64,000 bases of DNA from Saprospiraceae bacterium (GTDB lineage Bacteria; Bacteroidota; Bacteroidia; Chitinophagales; Saprospiraceae): positions 1 to 64,000 of the forward strand of contig JAHDFP010000010.1 of assembly GCA_020628095.1 (NCBI GenBank). The letters run 5' to 3'. Both the position numbers and the translations under genes were made by a program. This document shows positions 44,424 through 53,908 of this stretch, in pieces. The first letter of the stretch is position 1. Each line of letters opens with the position of its first letter. The notes below the pieces were generated by a model. That model ran no database searches. It saw only the letters and a list, made by a program, of their open reading frames with translations, and was not told the origin of the DNA.

Positions 44424-44965
44424 TATTTTTCTATACAATTTTTAAGCATACGACGACCATTTTGTATTCTGGATCTGACTCTGTTCCAGCTTATTTTTTG
44501 CTCTTCCGCAATCATATCGTAGCTTTTATTTTTGAAATAAAACTCATCTATACAAGTCTTTTGTTCTTCGGTTAGTTTGCCAATACAATCTTGTAGTTTA
44601 TCATATAACTCTTCTTCTATACTATCAGGATGGAAAATATCACTAGAATACATATCGAAAGCTATATTTTCTTTTTCTATCTGCCTTTTTTCTTTTCTGA
44701 GCAGATCAAGGCAATAATTTTTGCTTACCACATATAACCAAGGCTTGAAGTCTTCTACTTTATTGGTTTTTAGTTTTTTGCAGAGTAATTCGTAGATGGA
44801 CATGACGGCGTCCTTAGATTTTTCTTGATCTTTTAGATATTTCAGACAGACTCCACGTACTAGGGGCATATAGGATTGGTACAGTTCTGCTAACGCAGTT
44901 TGATCCTGATTATCCACATATTGCTTGATGGCCTCATGCGCTCGTATGTTCTTTTCTTTTTCCAA
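44423..44965 (-). CDS. ECF sigma-70 factor
   Basis: A 180-residue sigma factor of ECF type. Region 2 (about 25-90) includes YQSYMPLVRGVCLKYLKDQE and DFKPWLYVVSKNYCLDLLRKE; region 4 (about 115-175) includes LTEEQKTCIDEFYFKNKSYD and SWNRVRSRIQNGRRMLKN, the DNA-contacting helix-turn-helix. The only in-frame start before the domain is TTG at 44965; no ATG precedes it. It is coupled to the membrane-anchored gene downstream and divergent from the VWA gene at 45071, an arrangement suited to autoregulation. Confidence 0.88.
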   Translation of the reverse strand: MEKEKNIRAHEAIKQYVDNQDQTALAELYQSYMPLVRGVCLKYLKDQEKSKDAVMSIYELLCKKLKTNKVEDFKPWLYVVSKNYCLDLLRKEKRQIEKENIAFDMYSSDIFHPDSIEEELYDKLQDCIGKLTEEQKTCIDEFYFKNKSYDMIAEEQKISWNRVRSRIQNGRRMLKNCIEK

Positions 44966-45070
44966 TCTTATACTAATCTCATAAAAAAATTACACTCATT
45001 TATGTAATCCACCTCATAGATGCATCATACAGATAAATTATCTCAATTCATTTATATAAATAATCATTCT

Positions 45071-46870
45071 ATGAAAACTTATTTGCTATCTCTCTTATTT
45101 GGCTTCACAACTTTAATATCTACTCAAGAAAAATCTATTGCTGTCACAGGCGTTGTGGTTGACGACAGTGGCCTCCCGCTAATAGGGGCTAACGTCGTTA
45201 TCAAGGGCACAGCGAAAGGAACGACCACGGACATTGATGGGATATTTTCTATAAGTGCATCTGATCTCGATGATGTACTAATCATCTCATACATTGGTTA
45301 TGAAACAAAAGAAATAAGCCTAGAAGAATCAAAAACACATTATAAGATGGTGATGAAGGAAACCAAGGTAATGGAAGAATGTCTTGTTATCTGTGGCGCA
45401 AGTAAAAAAACGAGACGCCGAGCTAAAAGAAATAAAAAGCGTACCATGGTGATGGATGGCGTACCTCTACGTGTCAAAAGACCTTCTAGCTCATCAGCGA
45501 CCATGTTGGCTAATTTCAGGGCGATATCGTCTGATGGGATGACGCCTTCTTTTGTAGAGAGCTACGAGATGCCAGACGCAGGACAGATCACAGCAGGAGA
45601 ATGGAACGACTTAAATAATTGGGAAGATTGGAAATCCTTGATAGCCCAACCTAACTATAAGTCACACCAAGAACACTGGGGTATATATCCACGGAGCAGG
45701 TTTTCTGTATTCGCTACGACGGATAATAATTATCCTCTCGTCAATGCTCAAGCCACATTATGGAGTAAAGATGGCACGGCAATATGGCAAACATACACGG
45801 ACCAATCAGGTAAAGCAGAGTTATGGAATGGAATAGATAATCAGCTAGCCAACATAGAAAAAATAACAATCCAAAAAGATGGTAATACATTTACTGTAGA
45901 TAAACCAAAGTCATCAGATGATGGGACTAATCATATCAAGGTTGCCCTTCCTTGCCAATCCTATAATGAGGTGGAGATAATGTTTGTCGTAGATGCCACA
46001 GGGTCTATGGGTGACGAAATTTCTTTTCTAAGATCAGAGTTGAGCGATGTCATAGATCGAGTTAAGGCTATCGACGATCAGATGGATTATCGGATGGGAG
46101 CCGTGTTCTATAAAGACACCAAAGATGATTATCTGACTCAAGAGACTCCGCTGAGTAGTGACATAGATAAGACTATAGATTTTATAAAGAAAACAACTTA
46201 TGGTGGTGGTGGCGATTTTCCAGAAGCTGTAGACGCGGCACTGGACAAAGCTCTTAATCAAGACTGGAATCCTGAGTCACTATCACGTATTATATTTCTA
46301 CTCCTCGATGCACCCCCTCATGATGACCAAAAGACAAAAGAACGTATCAGCAGACAGATGAGAGAAGCGGCTGCTAAGGGAATCAAAATAGTACCCATCA
46401 CGGCCAGCGGTATCGATCGACCAACAGAATTTTTGATGAAATTCTTATCTATTGCGACGAATAGCACTTATGTATTCATCACAGATCATAGTGGGATTGG
46501 CTCACCACACCTTGACCCAGTGGTAGAAGATTACGAAGTAGAAAAACTTAATGATCTATTAGTCCGAGTGATATCCAGTTATAGCATACAGGAAAATTGT
46601 ACTAAGTCGTCAGATGCAATTATATCCGATCTAAATATGAAGGTCTATCCTAATCCAGCTTCGCAATTTGTGAATATTGACCTTGATACACAAGTGGATA
46701 AGATTGTATTGCGATCTGCCTCTGGTAAAATTGTACTTTCTCTGGATGACCCTAAGAAAGGAACTAATACGATGAGACTAGATAATCTAGTGGGTGGAAT
46801 GTATATTCTTTCCGTTATAAAAGATGATAAGCCGATACAGACTAAATCTCTCATCGTTTTAGATAAGTAA
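45071..46870 (+). CDS. Secreted CarboxypepD_reg-VWA protein with T9SS sorting domain
   Basis: A 599-residue protein: signal peptide (about 1-22); a carboxypeptidase-regulatory-like fold (25-95; GVVVDDSGLPLIGANVVIKG, SYIGYETKEISL); a basic patch (SKKTRRRAKRNKKR) near 110-125; a von Willebrand A domain (about 300-500) with MIDAS D308-x-T-x-S in VDATGSMGDE; and a C-terminal T9SS domain (MKVYPNPASQFVNIDLDTQ through GGMYILSV). I chose ATG 45071 over the earlier 45020 because it starts the signal peptide. It is divergent from the ECF gene and is a likely target of it; inference. Confidence 0.82.
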   Translation: MKTYLLSLLFGFTTLISTQEKSIAVTGVVVDDSGLPLIGANVVIKGTAKGTTTDIDGIFSISASDLDDVLIISYIGYETKEISLEESKTHYKMVMKETKVMEECLVICGASKKTRRRAKRNKKRTMVMDGVPLRVKRPSSSSATMLANFRAISSDGMTPSFVESYEMPDAGQITAGEWNDLNNWEDWKSLIAQPNYKSHQEHWGIYPRSRFSVFATTDNNYPLVNAQATLWSKDGTAIWQTYTDQSGKAELWNGIDNQLANIEKITIQKDGNTFTVDKPKSSDDGTNHIKVALPCQSYNEVEIMFVVDATGSMGDEISFLRSELSDVIDRVKAIDDQMDYRMGAVFYKDTKDDYLTQETPLSSDIDKTIDFIKKTTYGGGGDFPEAVDAALDKALNQDWNPESLSRIIFLLLDAPPHDDQKTKERISRQMREAAAKGIKIVPITASGIDRPTEFLMKFLSIATNSTYVFITDHSGIGSPHLDPVVEDYEVEKLNDLLVRVISSYSIQENCTKSSDAIISDLNMKVYPNPASQFVNIDLDTQVDKIVLRSASGKIVLSLDDPKKGTNTMRLDNLVGGMYILSVIKDDKPIQTKSLIVLDK

Positions 46871-46983
46871 GATCTGAGGTATAGTTTACTTGGAACTAGT
46901 CAGAAGTATTATAGAGCGAGGAGGATGACGATTCATATTTGATAATTCAGTATTTTGCTGATATCAATAAATCAGCAAAAAAT

Positions 46984-48286
46984 ATGAAATTCATTTTCCT
47001 CGCTTTGTCTGCTATTATGATGGCAGTAAGCGTCAGTGGTCAATCAAAATATATAGAACAAGTTACTCAGCACGCAGAGAGTTACGAGGCTGAGGTTATC
47101 GAGATAAGAAGAGTATTTCACCAGTATCCGGAGTTGTCTAACCGAGAATATGAGACGGCCCAGCGTATCGCGGATATAATGAAAAAGATGGGCATGAAAG
47201 TAGAGACGGGCGTCGCAAAAACGGGCGTGATCGCGGTCCTGGACTCTGGCAAGCCTGGTCCCACAATTGGCCTCCGAGCAGATATAGATGGACTTCCTGT
47301 GACAGAGCGTACACCAGTTCCATTTGCGTCTAAAGAAAAGACGGAGTATTTGGGTCAAGAGGTCGGTGTGATGCATGCCTGTGGTCATGATACGCATATT
47401 GCAATGCTTATAGGAGCAGCCAAAGTCTTATCCAAAATGAAGTCTCAGCTCAAAGGGAAAGTCGTATTTATATTCCAGCCAGCCGAGGAAGGTGCACCTC
47501 CAGGAGAGGAAGGGGGTGCAGAACTCATGGTAAAAGAAGGACTGATGGAAAAGTATGGGATAGATGTCGTCTTTGGACAACACATAAGCTCTACGACAGA
47601 AGTCGGAAAAATCAACTATAGAGTAGGAGGTATTATGGCGGCCTCTAATAGATTTACGATCAAGGTAAAAGGCGCCCAGACGCACGGATCAAGACCATGG
47701 GCGGGTATAGACCCCGTTACCGTTAGTGCGCAGATAATATTGGGCCTACAGACGATCGTCAGTCGTCAGATGGAACTAACTAAAAATGCCGCAGTCATTA
47801 CCATAGGAAAGATCAATGCAGGGACGAGGAATAATAGTTATACCAGAGGAGGTAGAGATGATAGGCACAATAAGGACTTTGGACAGAGATATGCAGAAAG
47901 ATATACACGAGAGAATACACAAAACAGCGACCAATATTGCAGAGGCGTCAGGCGCGGTCGCGGAGGTGACCATCGAGAAAGGATACCCAGTTACATACAA
48001 TGATCCAGAACTTACAAGAGATATGATCGGGAGTCTCTACGCTGCCGCTGGAGAAGATAATGTGAGGGTAACAGCAGCGGTTACTGGCGCGGAGGATTTC
48101 TCTTATTTTGCACAAGAGGTGCCTGGATTATATTATTTCGTCGGTGGAAAACCGAAACCTCAGGAGGGAAAAGAACAGAAAGCGGCACCTCATCACACAC
48201 CTGATTTTTTTATAGACGAATCTGGAATGATAACAGGCGTCAAGGCCCTTTCGCATTTGACATTAGATTACATGGATAAAAATTGA
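46984..48286 (+). pseudogene. M20 amidohydrolase gene with one frameshift
   Basis: The first part (from ATG 46984) encodes a signal peptide (MKFIFLALSAIMMAVSVSGQ) and most of the catalytic domain of an N-acyl amino-acid amidohydrolase: HACGHDTHIAMLIGAAKVL, FQPAEEGAPPG and the dimerisation domain. Near 47836 the frame changes: IPEEVEMIGTIRTLD and the rest, including HHTPDFFID, continue in the next frame to 48286. Removing one base makes 1302 bases and a normal 433-residue protein with all metal ligands. It may be a recent mutation or a sequencing error. The S37 peptidase gene starts two bases after the stop. Confidence 0.8.
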
Positions 48287-48288
48287 TT

Positions 48289-49560
48289 ATGAGATATTTG
48301 TTTTTGACCCTTTTCTCATTTGCATCCTATACGCTTTCTGGACAAAGCCCTATAGAGATTGCCTTATTCGAATTACCAGATGTATTATTTAAGCAGATAG
48401 AAACCCCTGAAGGTTATGAGGCCGCTTTTGAGTTACGCATCAAACAGGAGATAGATCACAAGAATCCTGATAAAGGACATTTTTATCAGCGTGCCTATTT
48501 AAGTCATAAGGGTTTTGATAACCCGACGGCAATTATTACTAATGGATATGGTCGACCAAGTAATAATATCACAGAAGTTGCCAAACTCACTGAGGCTAAC
48601 CAGATCAATGTAGAGCACAGATACTTTCTGGAGTCATGTCCCGATAGTCTGGACTATGATTATCTCAATTTTGAACAAGTCACAGCAGACTTACATAAGA
48701 TCAATCAACTTTTCAGAGAAATCTATAAGGGAAAATGGATATCCACGGGCATCAGCAAAGGCGGAACGACCACCATTTTTTACAAATATTTCTATCCTAA
48801 TGATGTAGATGTTTCAATTCCCTATGTGGCACCCATAAATCATAGTGTGGAGGATAAGCGGATCTATAAATTCTTAGATAATGTCGGCAAGCCGTCATGT
48901 AGAAAGGATATATACGAATATCAAGTCCACATGCTGAAAAATGCAGATAATATGAAATCCAAACTCAAGTGGTATTCTAAGGGTAGCAATCTAAAATTTT
49001 CTTATCTCACCTTTGATCAGGCCTACGAATATGCCATACTGGAGTACCCTTTTTCTTTCTGGCAGTACGGGCATGATTGTACTAAAATACCAGAAAGCGG
49101 TGCGAGCGAAGACGAATTTTTACAGCATTTTATAGATATAGTAGGATTATCATTTTATTCTGATGCTGATATGGAGTCCTATGCCTCACATTATTATCAG
49201 TCAGGAACTGAGATGGGCTACTATGGTTTTGAGACGGATGACTTTAAAGGATTACTTAAACACTTAGGGACATCGACTAATCCATCAGCTGTTTTTATGC
49301 CTAATAAGATGAAAGCACCATTTAAAGGAGAACTTACTAATAAGGTATCTAAATGGGCTGAGACTGCGGACAATGTGATCTACATCAATGGTGCGCTGGA
49401 TACGTGGTCTGCAACTGCGGTACCACCTAACGACTCTAATTCTCTTTTCTTTTTTATGGAAGGAAAACATCACGGTAATGCCAGAATAAAAAACATGACC
49501 GATGAGAATAAAAGTTTGTTAATGAAAACAATGGACCAGTGGCTTAATGAGTCACCATGA
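48289..49560 (+). CDS. Secreted S37 (PS-10) peptidase
   Basis: A 423-residue serine peptidase, family S37, which removes N-terminal tri- and tetrapeptides before proline in characterised members. It has a signal peptide (1-18). The nucleophile is S156 in TGISKGGTTTIFYKYFY, and acidic and histidine partners are in the C-terminal half (NGALDTWSATA, EGKHHGNARI). Start at ATG 48289, two bases after the amidohydrolase gene, with a TTG six bases earlier. Together with the M20 gene it suggests a secreted exopeptidase unit. Confidence 0.88.
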   Translation: MRYLFLTLFSFASYTLSGQSPIEIALFELPDVLFKQIETPEGYEAAFELRIKQEIDHKNPDKGHFYQRAYLSHKGFDNPTAIITNGYGRPSNNITEVAKLTEANQINVEHRYFLESCPDSLDYDYLNFEQVTADLHKINQLFREIYKGKWISTGISKGGTTTIFYKYFYPNDVDVSIPYVAPINHSVEDKRIYKFLDNVGKPSCRKDIYEYQVHMLKNADNMKSKLKWYSKGSNLKFSYLTFDQAYEYAILEYPFSFWQYGHDCTKIPESGASEDEFLQHFIDIVGLSFYSDADMESYASHYYQSGTEMGYYGFETDDFKGLLKHLGTSTNPSAVFMPNKMKAPFKGELTNKVSKWAETADNVIYINGALDTWSATAVPPNDSNSLFFFMEGKHHGNARIKNMTDENKSLLMKTMDQWLNESP

Positions 49561-49694
49561 TTAAGTCGCTGGTAATGTTGATTTAATAGGTCATATTTCA
49601 TAAATTGGGTACTTAATACAAATCATTTTCCTAGTTTAATCGTTATAATTTTTTACATCACCGGCTATATTGCCAATGAGAGAAACTTGCCTTT

Positions 49695-52600
49695 ATGCCC
49701 AAGGAAATAAGTAGCTACGACACCCTGATTAACAAGTTGGACCAATTTATCCGCAAATTTTACCTTAATCAGATTATCAGAGGATTTCTGTACACGACGG
49801 CAATCGTATTGGGTATATTCCTCATTTTTAGTCTGCTAGAGCACTATTTCTATTTTGATAAGAGTATCAGAAAGCTCATATTTTTTGGATTTATAGGCAC
49901 GGCACTTGCTTCTTCCGTACTATTCATATTTAAGCCTCTACTTAACTATTTCAAACTAGGAAATCGTATATCTCACGAAAAAGCGGCTTTGATTATAGGA
50001 GATCACTTTAGTGATGTCAAAGACAAACTCCTTAACATACTCCAACTAAAAAGACAGAGCCAAAGTAGTGTTAGCCCAGATTTGATTTTTGCCAGTATTA
50101 ACCAAAAGTCGGATGCGATCAAGCTGGTACCATTCAAGTCGGCTATAGACCTAGGAAAGAACAAAAAGTATCTGAGATATGCCCTGCCGCCAGCTATGGC
50201 CTTATTATTTATACTTGTTGCGGCACCATCTCTTATAAAAGATTCTACCCACCGTATTATTAATAATGACAAGCACTTTGAGAAAGCAGCGCCATTCCAT
50301 TTTACACTTAATAATCAAGATCTGGATGTCGTACAATATGATGACCTATTAGTGTCTATAGAAGTAGATGGCGAAGTTATCCCCGATGAGGTGTTTATTG
50401 ATGTAGATAATTTCCAATATCGTATGAGAAAGGAGAATGCTAACACATTCTCTTATACCTTCAAAAATGTACAGAAAAATATACCATTTGAGTTTTTCTC
50501 AGGACAAGTAAGATCTGACGAGCATAATCTCAATGTATTGCTCAAACCAAGGTTGACTAATTTTGACCTGTATCTTGACTATCCATCTTATACAGGTAGA
50601 AAAGACGAGTCTCTTAGTAATATAGGAGACGTTGTTGTACCTCAAGGAACTGTCATCACATGGAATTTTGATTCAGAAAACACGGATGCGATTCAGTTAA
50701 AGTTTGCTTCTAAAGACAAACTATATGATGCTAAAAGGAAAAACTCTGATAGATATGGAATAAGTCATAAAATGCTGAAAGATGACTTATACAAAGTCTT
50801 ATATTCTAACGAGCTTATTGCGACGCCAGATTCTGTGACTTATAGCGTCAATGTATCACCAGACCAATATCCAGAAATAACTGTAGAAACATTTCAGGAT
50901 AGTATAGAGAGTGGGTTAGTCTATTTTATCGGTAGGGCATCGGATGACTATGGCCTGACATCGGTTAGTTTTAATTATAACATTACTAAAGCGAACGGTG
51001 CAGTTTCTACTCAGAAAGAGGTCATCCTCAATCCCAAGTCGAGAGAGGCGCAATATGATTATACGCTAGATGTGGATGAGTTTAAACTTAAGCCAGGGGA
51101 TAAGATTTCTTATTTCTTCGAGACCTATGATAATGATGCAGTTAATGGCAGTAAATCAGCCAAGACCTCGGTGATGGAATTAGAAAAACCAACAGTGGAG
51201 GAGTTTGAAGAGCAAGAAGACCAAAACGAAGAAGACATAAAAGATAAACTCCAGGAGGCATTGGAGGAATCCAGAAAAATAAAAGAAGACTTGCAGAAGC
51301 TGAGAGAAAAAATGCTGCAAAAGCAAGAGCCAGACTGGGAGGATAAGAAAGAGCTAGAGAAGCTCATGGAGCGACAAAAAGAGATGCAAGAGAAGATGCA
51401 GGAGGCTAAAGAGAAATTTGATGAGAATCTAAAGAACCAAGAGGAGTTTAGCGAAAGAGATGAGGAATTGCAAGAGAAGCAAGAGAAGATGCAGGAGTTG
51501 TTTGAGGAAGCAATGGATACCGAGACTCAAGAGCTAATGGATAAGATACAGCAGCTCATGGAAGAGCTCAATAAAGAGCAGATGCTCCAGCAGATGGAAG
51601 ACATGCAGATGAATGATGAATCTATGGAGCAAGATGTAGAACGACTGACGGAGCTCTTCAAAAGTCTGGAGGTAGAGAAAGAAATGAAGGATGCCATGGA
51701 AAAGCTCGAAGAGTTATCACAGAAACAGGAGGAGTTAGCTAACGAAACTGCCAAAGAAGAAAAACCGCAGGATCAACTGGAAAAGGAGCAGGAAGAACTC
51801 AATGAAGAGTTTGAGAAGTTGCAAGAGGATATGAAGGACTTAGAAGAAAAGAATGATGAATTAGAAAGACCTAAAGATATCCCAGAGGATGCTCAGGAGC
51901 AGATGGAGGACATCAAGGAGGACATGGAAAAAAGCCAGGAGCAACTAGAGCAAGAACAAAATAATGACGCCTCTCAAAAGCAAAAAGATGCCGCTCAGAA
52001 AATGAAAAAGATGGCTTCTAATATGGCTCAGAGTATGCAATCTGGTGAGATGGAACAGATGCAAGAGGATATGGCAGCATTGAGGCAGTTATTAGAGAAT
52101 CTAGTCAATCTTTCTTTTGATCAGGAAGACCTGATTAATGCCATCAAGAAGACCCAAATCAATACGCCCACTTATGTTGGGCACATACAGACCCAGTTCA
52201 AGCTAAAAGATGATTTTGGACTCATACAGGATAGCCTTCAGGCATTGGCAAAGCGTAATGATAAGATCGAAAGTTTCGTCACAGAAAAAGTACTGGAAGT
52301 AAAATCTAATATGGAATCTGGTCTGAAACAATTAGAAGACAGACAGAAGCCATTGGCCGAGGAGAATCAGAGATTCACTATGAAAAATGTGAATGATTTG
52401 GCTCTTATGCTGGCTGAAAGTATGGAACAGATGCAGCAGCAGATGTCTGGTATGATGTCAGGTAGCCAAATGTGTAATAAGCCAGGAGGCAGTGGTGGCG
52501 GAAAGAAAAATGTCCCTATGGACAAAATCACCGAAGGTCAAAAAGGACTCAATGAGCAAATGAAGAAAATGGCAGAGAAGAATAAGCAAGGTGGTAAAGA

Positions 52601-53042
52601 TGGTAAGGGAGGCAACTCCGCTAAAGAATTTGCTGAGGCTACAGCTAAGCAGGCAGCACTAAGAAGAGCGCTAGAGGAAATCCAACAATCTCAGCAAGAG
52701 CAAGGCAAGGGTAGTAAAGAACTACAGGGCATCATAGATGCCATGGACAAAATAGAAACGGATCTAGTCAACAAAAAACTAGATGTCCAGATGATGCAGC
52801 GACAGCAGGAGATAATGACGCGCCTCCTAGAAGCAGAGAAAGCCGACCGACAAAGAGAAAAAGATAATAAGAGAAAGGGCGAAACGGGAGATGAAAAGGT
52901 CAAAGAATTACCACCAGCACTAAAAGAATACCTCAAAGAGAGAGAATCAGAAATAGAGATGTACAAGAAGGTCTCACCCTCTCTGAGACCATTCTATAAG
53001 CACTTAGTCGACGAGTATTACAAAGCCTTAAAAGCATCATAA
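49695..53042 (+). CDS. DUF4175-family giant coiled-coil membrane protein
   Basis: An 1115-residue protein. Residues 1-190 carry three membrane helices (about 30-50, 58-80 and 163-182). About 200-490 is a beta-rich, Ig-like region (YPEITVETFQDSIESGLVYF and neighbours). About 495-800 is an extraordinary Glu/Lys/Gln/Met-rich coiled coil, with dozens of EEL and KMQE-type heptads, and another Met/Gln/Gly-rich region follows to 1000. The C-terminus is basic. Bacteroidota DUF4175 proteins have this plan; function is unknown, with a structural or envelope-spanning role likely. It begins an apparent four-gene operon. Confidence 0.88.
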   Translation: MPKEISSYDTLINKLDQFIRKFYLNQIIRGFLYTTAIVLGIFLIFSLLEHYFYFDKSIRKLIFFGFIGTALASSVLFIFKPLLNYFKLGNRISHEKAALIIGDHFSDVKDKLLNILQLKRQSQSSVSPDLIFASINQKSDAIKLVPFKSAIDLGKNKKYLRYALPPAMALLFILVAAPSLIKDSTHRIINNDKHFEKAAPFHFTLNNQDLDVVQYDDLLVSIEVDGEVIPDEVFIDVDNFQYRMRKENANTFSYTFKNVQKNIPFEFFSGQVRSDEHNLNVLLKPRLTNFDLYLDYPSYTGRKDESLSNIGDVVVPQGTVITWNFDSENTDAIQLKFASKDKLYDAKRKNSDRYGISHKMLKDDLYKVLYSNELIATPDSVTYSVNVSPDQYPEITVETFQDSIESGLVYFIGRASDDYGLTSVSFNYNITKANGAVSTQKEVILNPKSREAQYDYTLDVDEFKLKPGDKISYFFETYDNDAVNGSKSAKTSVMELEKPTVEEFEEQEDQNEEDIKDKLQEALEESRKIKEDLQKLREKMLQKQEPDWEDKKELEKLMERQKEMQEKMQEAKEKFDENLKNQEEFSERDEELQEKQEKMQELFEEAMDTETQELMDKIQQLMEELNKEQMLQQMEDMQMNDESMEQDVERLTELFKSLEVEKEMKDAMEKLEELSQKQEELANETAKEEKPQDQLEKEQEELNEEFEKLQEDMKDLEEKNDELERPKDIPEDAQEQMEDIKEDMEKSQEQLEQEQNNDASQKQKDAAQKMKKMASNMAQSMQSGEMEQMQEDMAALRQLLENLVNLSFDQEDLINAIKKTQINTPTYVGHIQTQFKLKDDFGLIQDSLQALAKRNDKIESFVTEKVLEVKSNMESGLKQLEDRQKPLAEENQRFTMKNVNDLALMLAESMEQMQQQMSGMMSGSQMCNKPGGSGGGKKNVPMDKITEGQKGLNEQMKKMAEKNKQGGKDGKGGNSAKEFAEATAKQAALRRALEEIQQSQQEQGKGSKELQGIIDAMDKIETDLVNKKLDVQMMQRQQEIMTRLLEAEKADRQREKDNKRKGETGDEKVKELPPALKEYLKERESEIEMYKKVSPSLRPFYKHLVDEYYKALKAS

Positions 53043-53069
53043 GCCAACAATCTTTTAATAGATAGATCT

Positions 53070-53474
53070 ATGCAGCAGAAGCTCATGCTACGGATTATTT
53101 CTAGCCCCAATCAGATCAGTAAGCTGGATTCTTATGTGCTGTCGCTTAAGGCCGAATGTAATCTTTCTCAAGAAACACATGATAATATTCTCATAAGTCT
53201 GACAGAGGCTGTTAATAATGCTATCATACACGGTAATAAGCAGGACCAGAAGAAGTATGTCAATATTAACTGTGTAGAATGTCAGACTAAGGTCATCATA
53301 AGGATTACTGATGAGGGAGCGGGATTTAACCCACATCAGGTCGCAGATCCTACATTGGTAGAAAACAGATCATGCTGTGGAGGTCGGGGTGTCTATATTA
53401 TGAAGCAATTATCTGATGCCATTCAGTTCTTAGATAATGGACGGACTGTAGAAATGCACTTCAATACGCTCTAG
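53070..53474 (+). CDS. RsbW-type ATP-binding anti-sigma/serine kinase
   Basis: A 134-residue GHKL ATPase of the anti-sigma regulatory type. The N box is LTEAVNNAIIHGN, the G1 box DEGAGFNPHQV and the G2 region GGRGVYIMKQLSDAI. It may bind ATP and inhibit a partner such as a sigma factor, or phosphorylate an antagonist. No STAS or PP2C partner is next to it. It lies 28 bases after the DUF4175 gene and five bases before ybeY. Confidence 0.88.
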   Translation: MQQKLMLRIISSPNQISKLDSYVLSLKAECNLSQETHDNILISLTEAVNNAIIHGNKQDQKKYVNINCVECQTKVIIRITDEGAGFNPHQVADPTLVENRSCCGGRGVYIMKQLSDAIQFLDNGRTVEMHFNTL

Positions 53475-53479
53475 TCATA

Positions 53480-53908
53480 TTGGAAAATCAGGAAAAAGGA
53501 TTTGTATTTCATTACGAAGGCGTAGAAGAGATCAGCTGGTCTGACCACATCAAAGACTGGCTTCTCAAGCCCTTTAGCGACCATCAAAAAACTATTGATA
53601 ATATAGATGTCATATTCTGTACGGATGATTATCTTTTGGAGATTAATAAAACGCATCTCGACCATGACTATTATACCGATATTATCACCTTTCCGTTGCA
53701 GGATGACCCTATAGAAGCAAATGTCTTTATCAGTATCGAAAGAGTAAAGGAAAATGCCGAACTTTATAAAGTATCCTTCGATGAAGAATTACATCGAGTC
53801 ATGATACATGGTATGTTACACCTTTGTGGTTATGGAGACAAAACAGATACTGAAAAAAGCCAAATGCGAAGCCAAGAAGATCATTATCTGGCTAGGCGTC
53901 CTCAGTAG
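53480..53908 (+). CDS. ybeY: rRNA maturation endoribonuclease YbeY
   Basis: A 142-residue UPF0054 protein that trims rRNA 3' ends. The metal motif is IHGMLHLCGYGDKTD: two histidines are present, but the third usual histidine position is D-like, as in other Bacteroidota I recall. It starts at TTG 53480, the only in-frame option, and its end overlaps the next gene by 77 bases in another frame. Confidence 0.88.
   Translation: MENQEKGFVFHYEGVEEISWSDHIKDWLLKPFSDHQKTIDNIDVIFCTDDYLLEINKTHLDHDYYTDIITFPLQDDPIEANVFISIERVKENAELYKVSFDEELHRVMIHGMLHLCGYGDKTDTEKSQMRSQEDHYLARRPQ

Noticed and set aside
44966-45070. Primary-sigma promoter for the ECF and VWA genes
   Set aside because: No TAnnTTTG element with a TTG partner is visible on either strand; an ECF-type promoter may be present, but its motif is not known.
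51180-52100. Apparent repeat array within the DUF4175 gene
   Set aside because: The repeated Glu/Lys/Gln pattern is coiled-coil coding sequence in one frame, not a DNA repeat or CRISPR.
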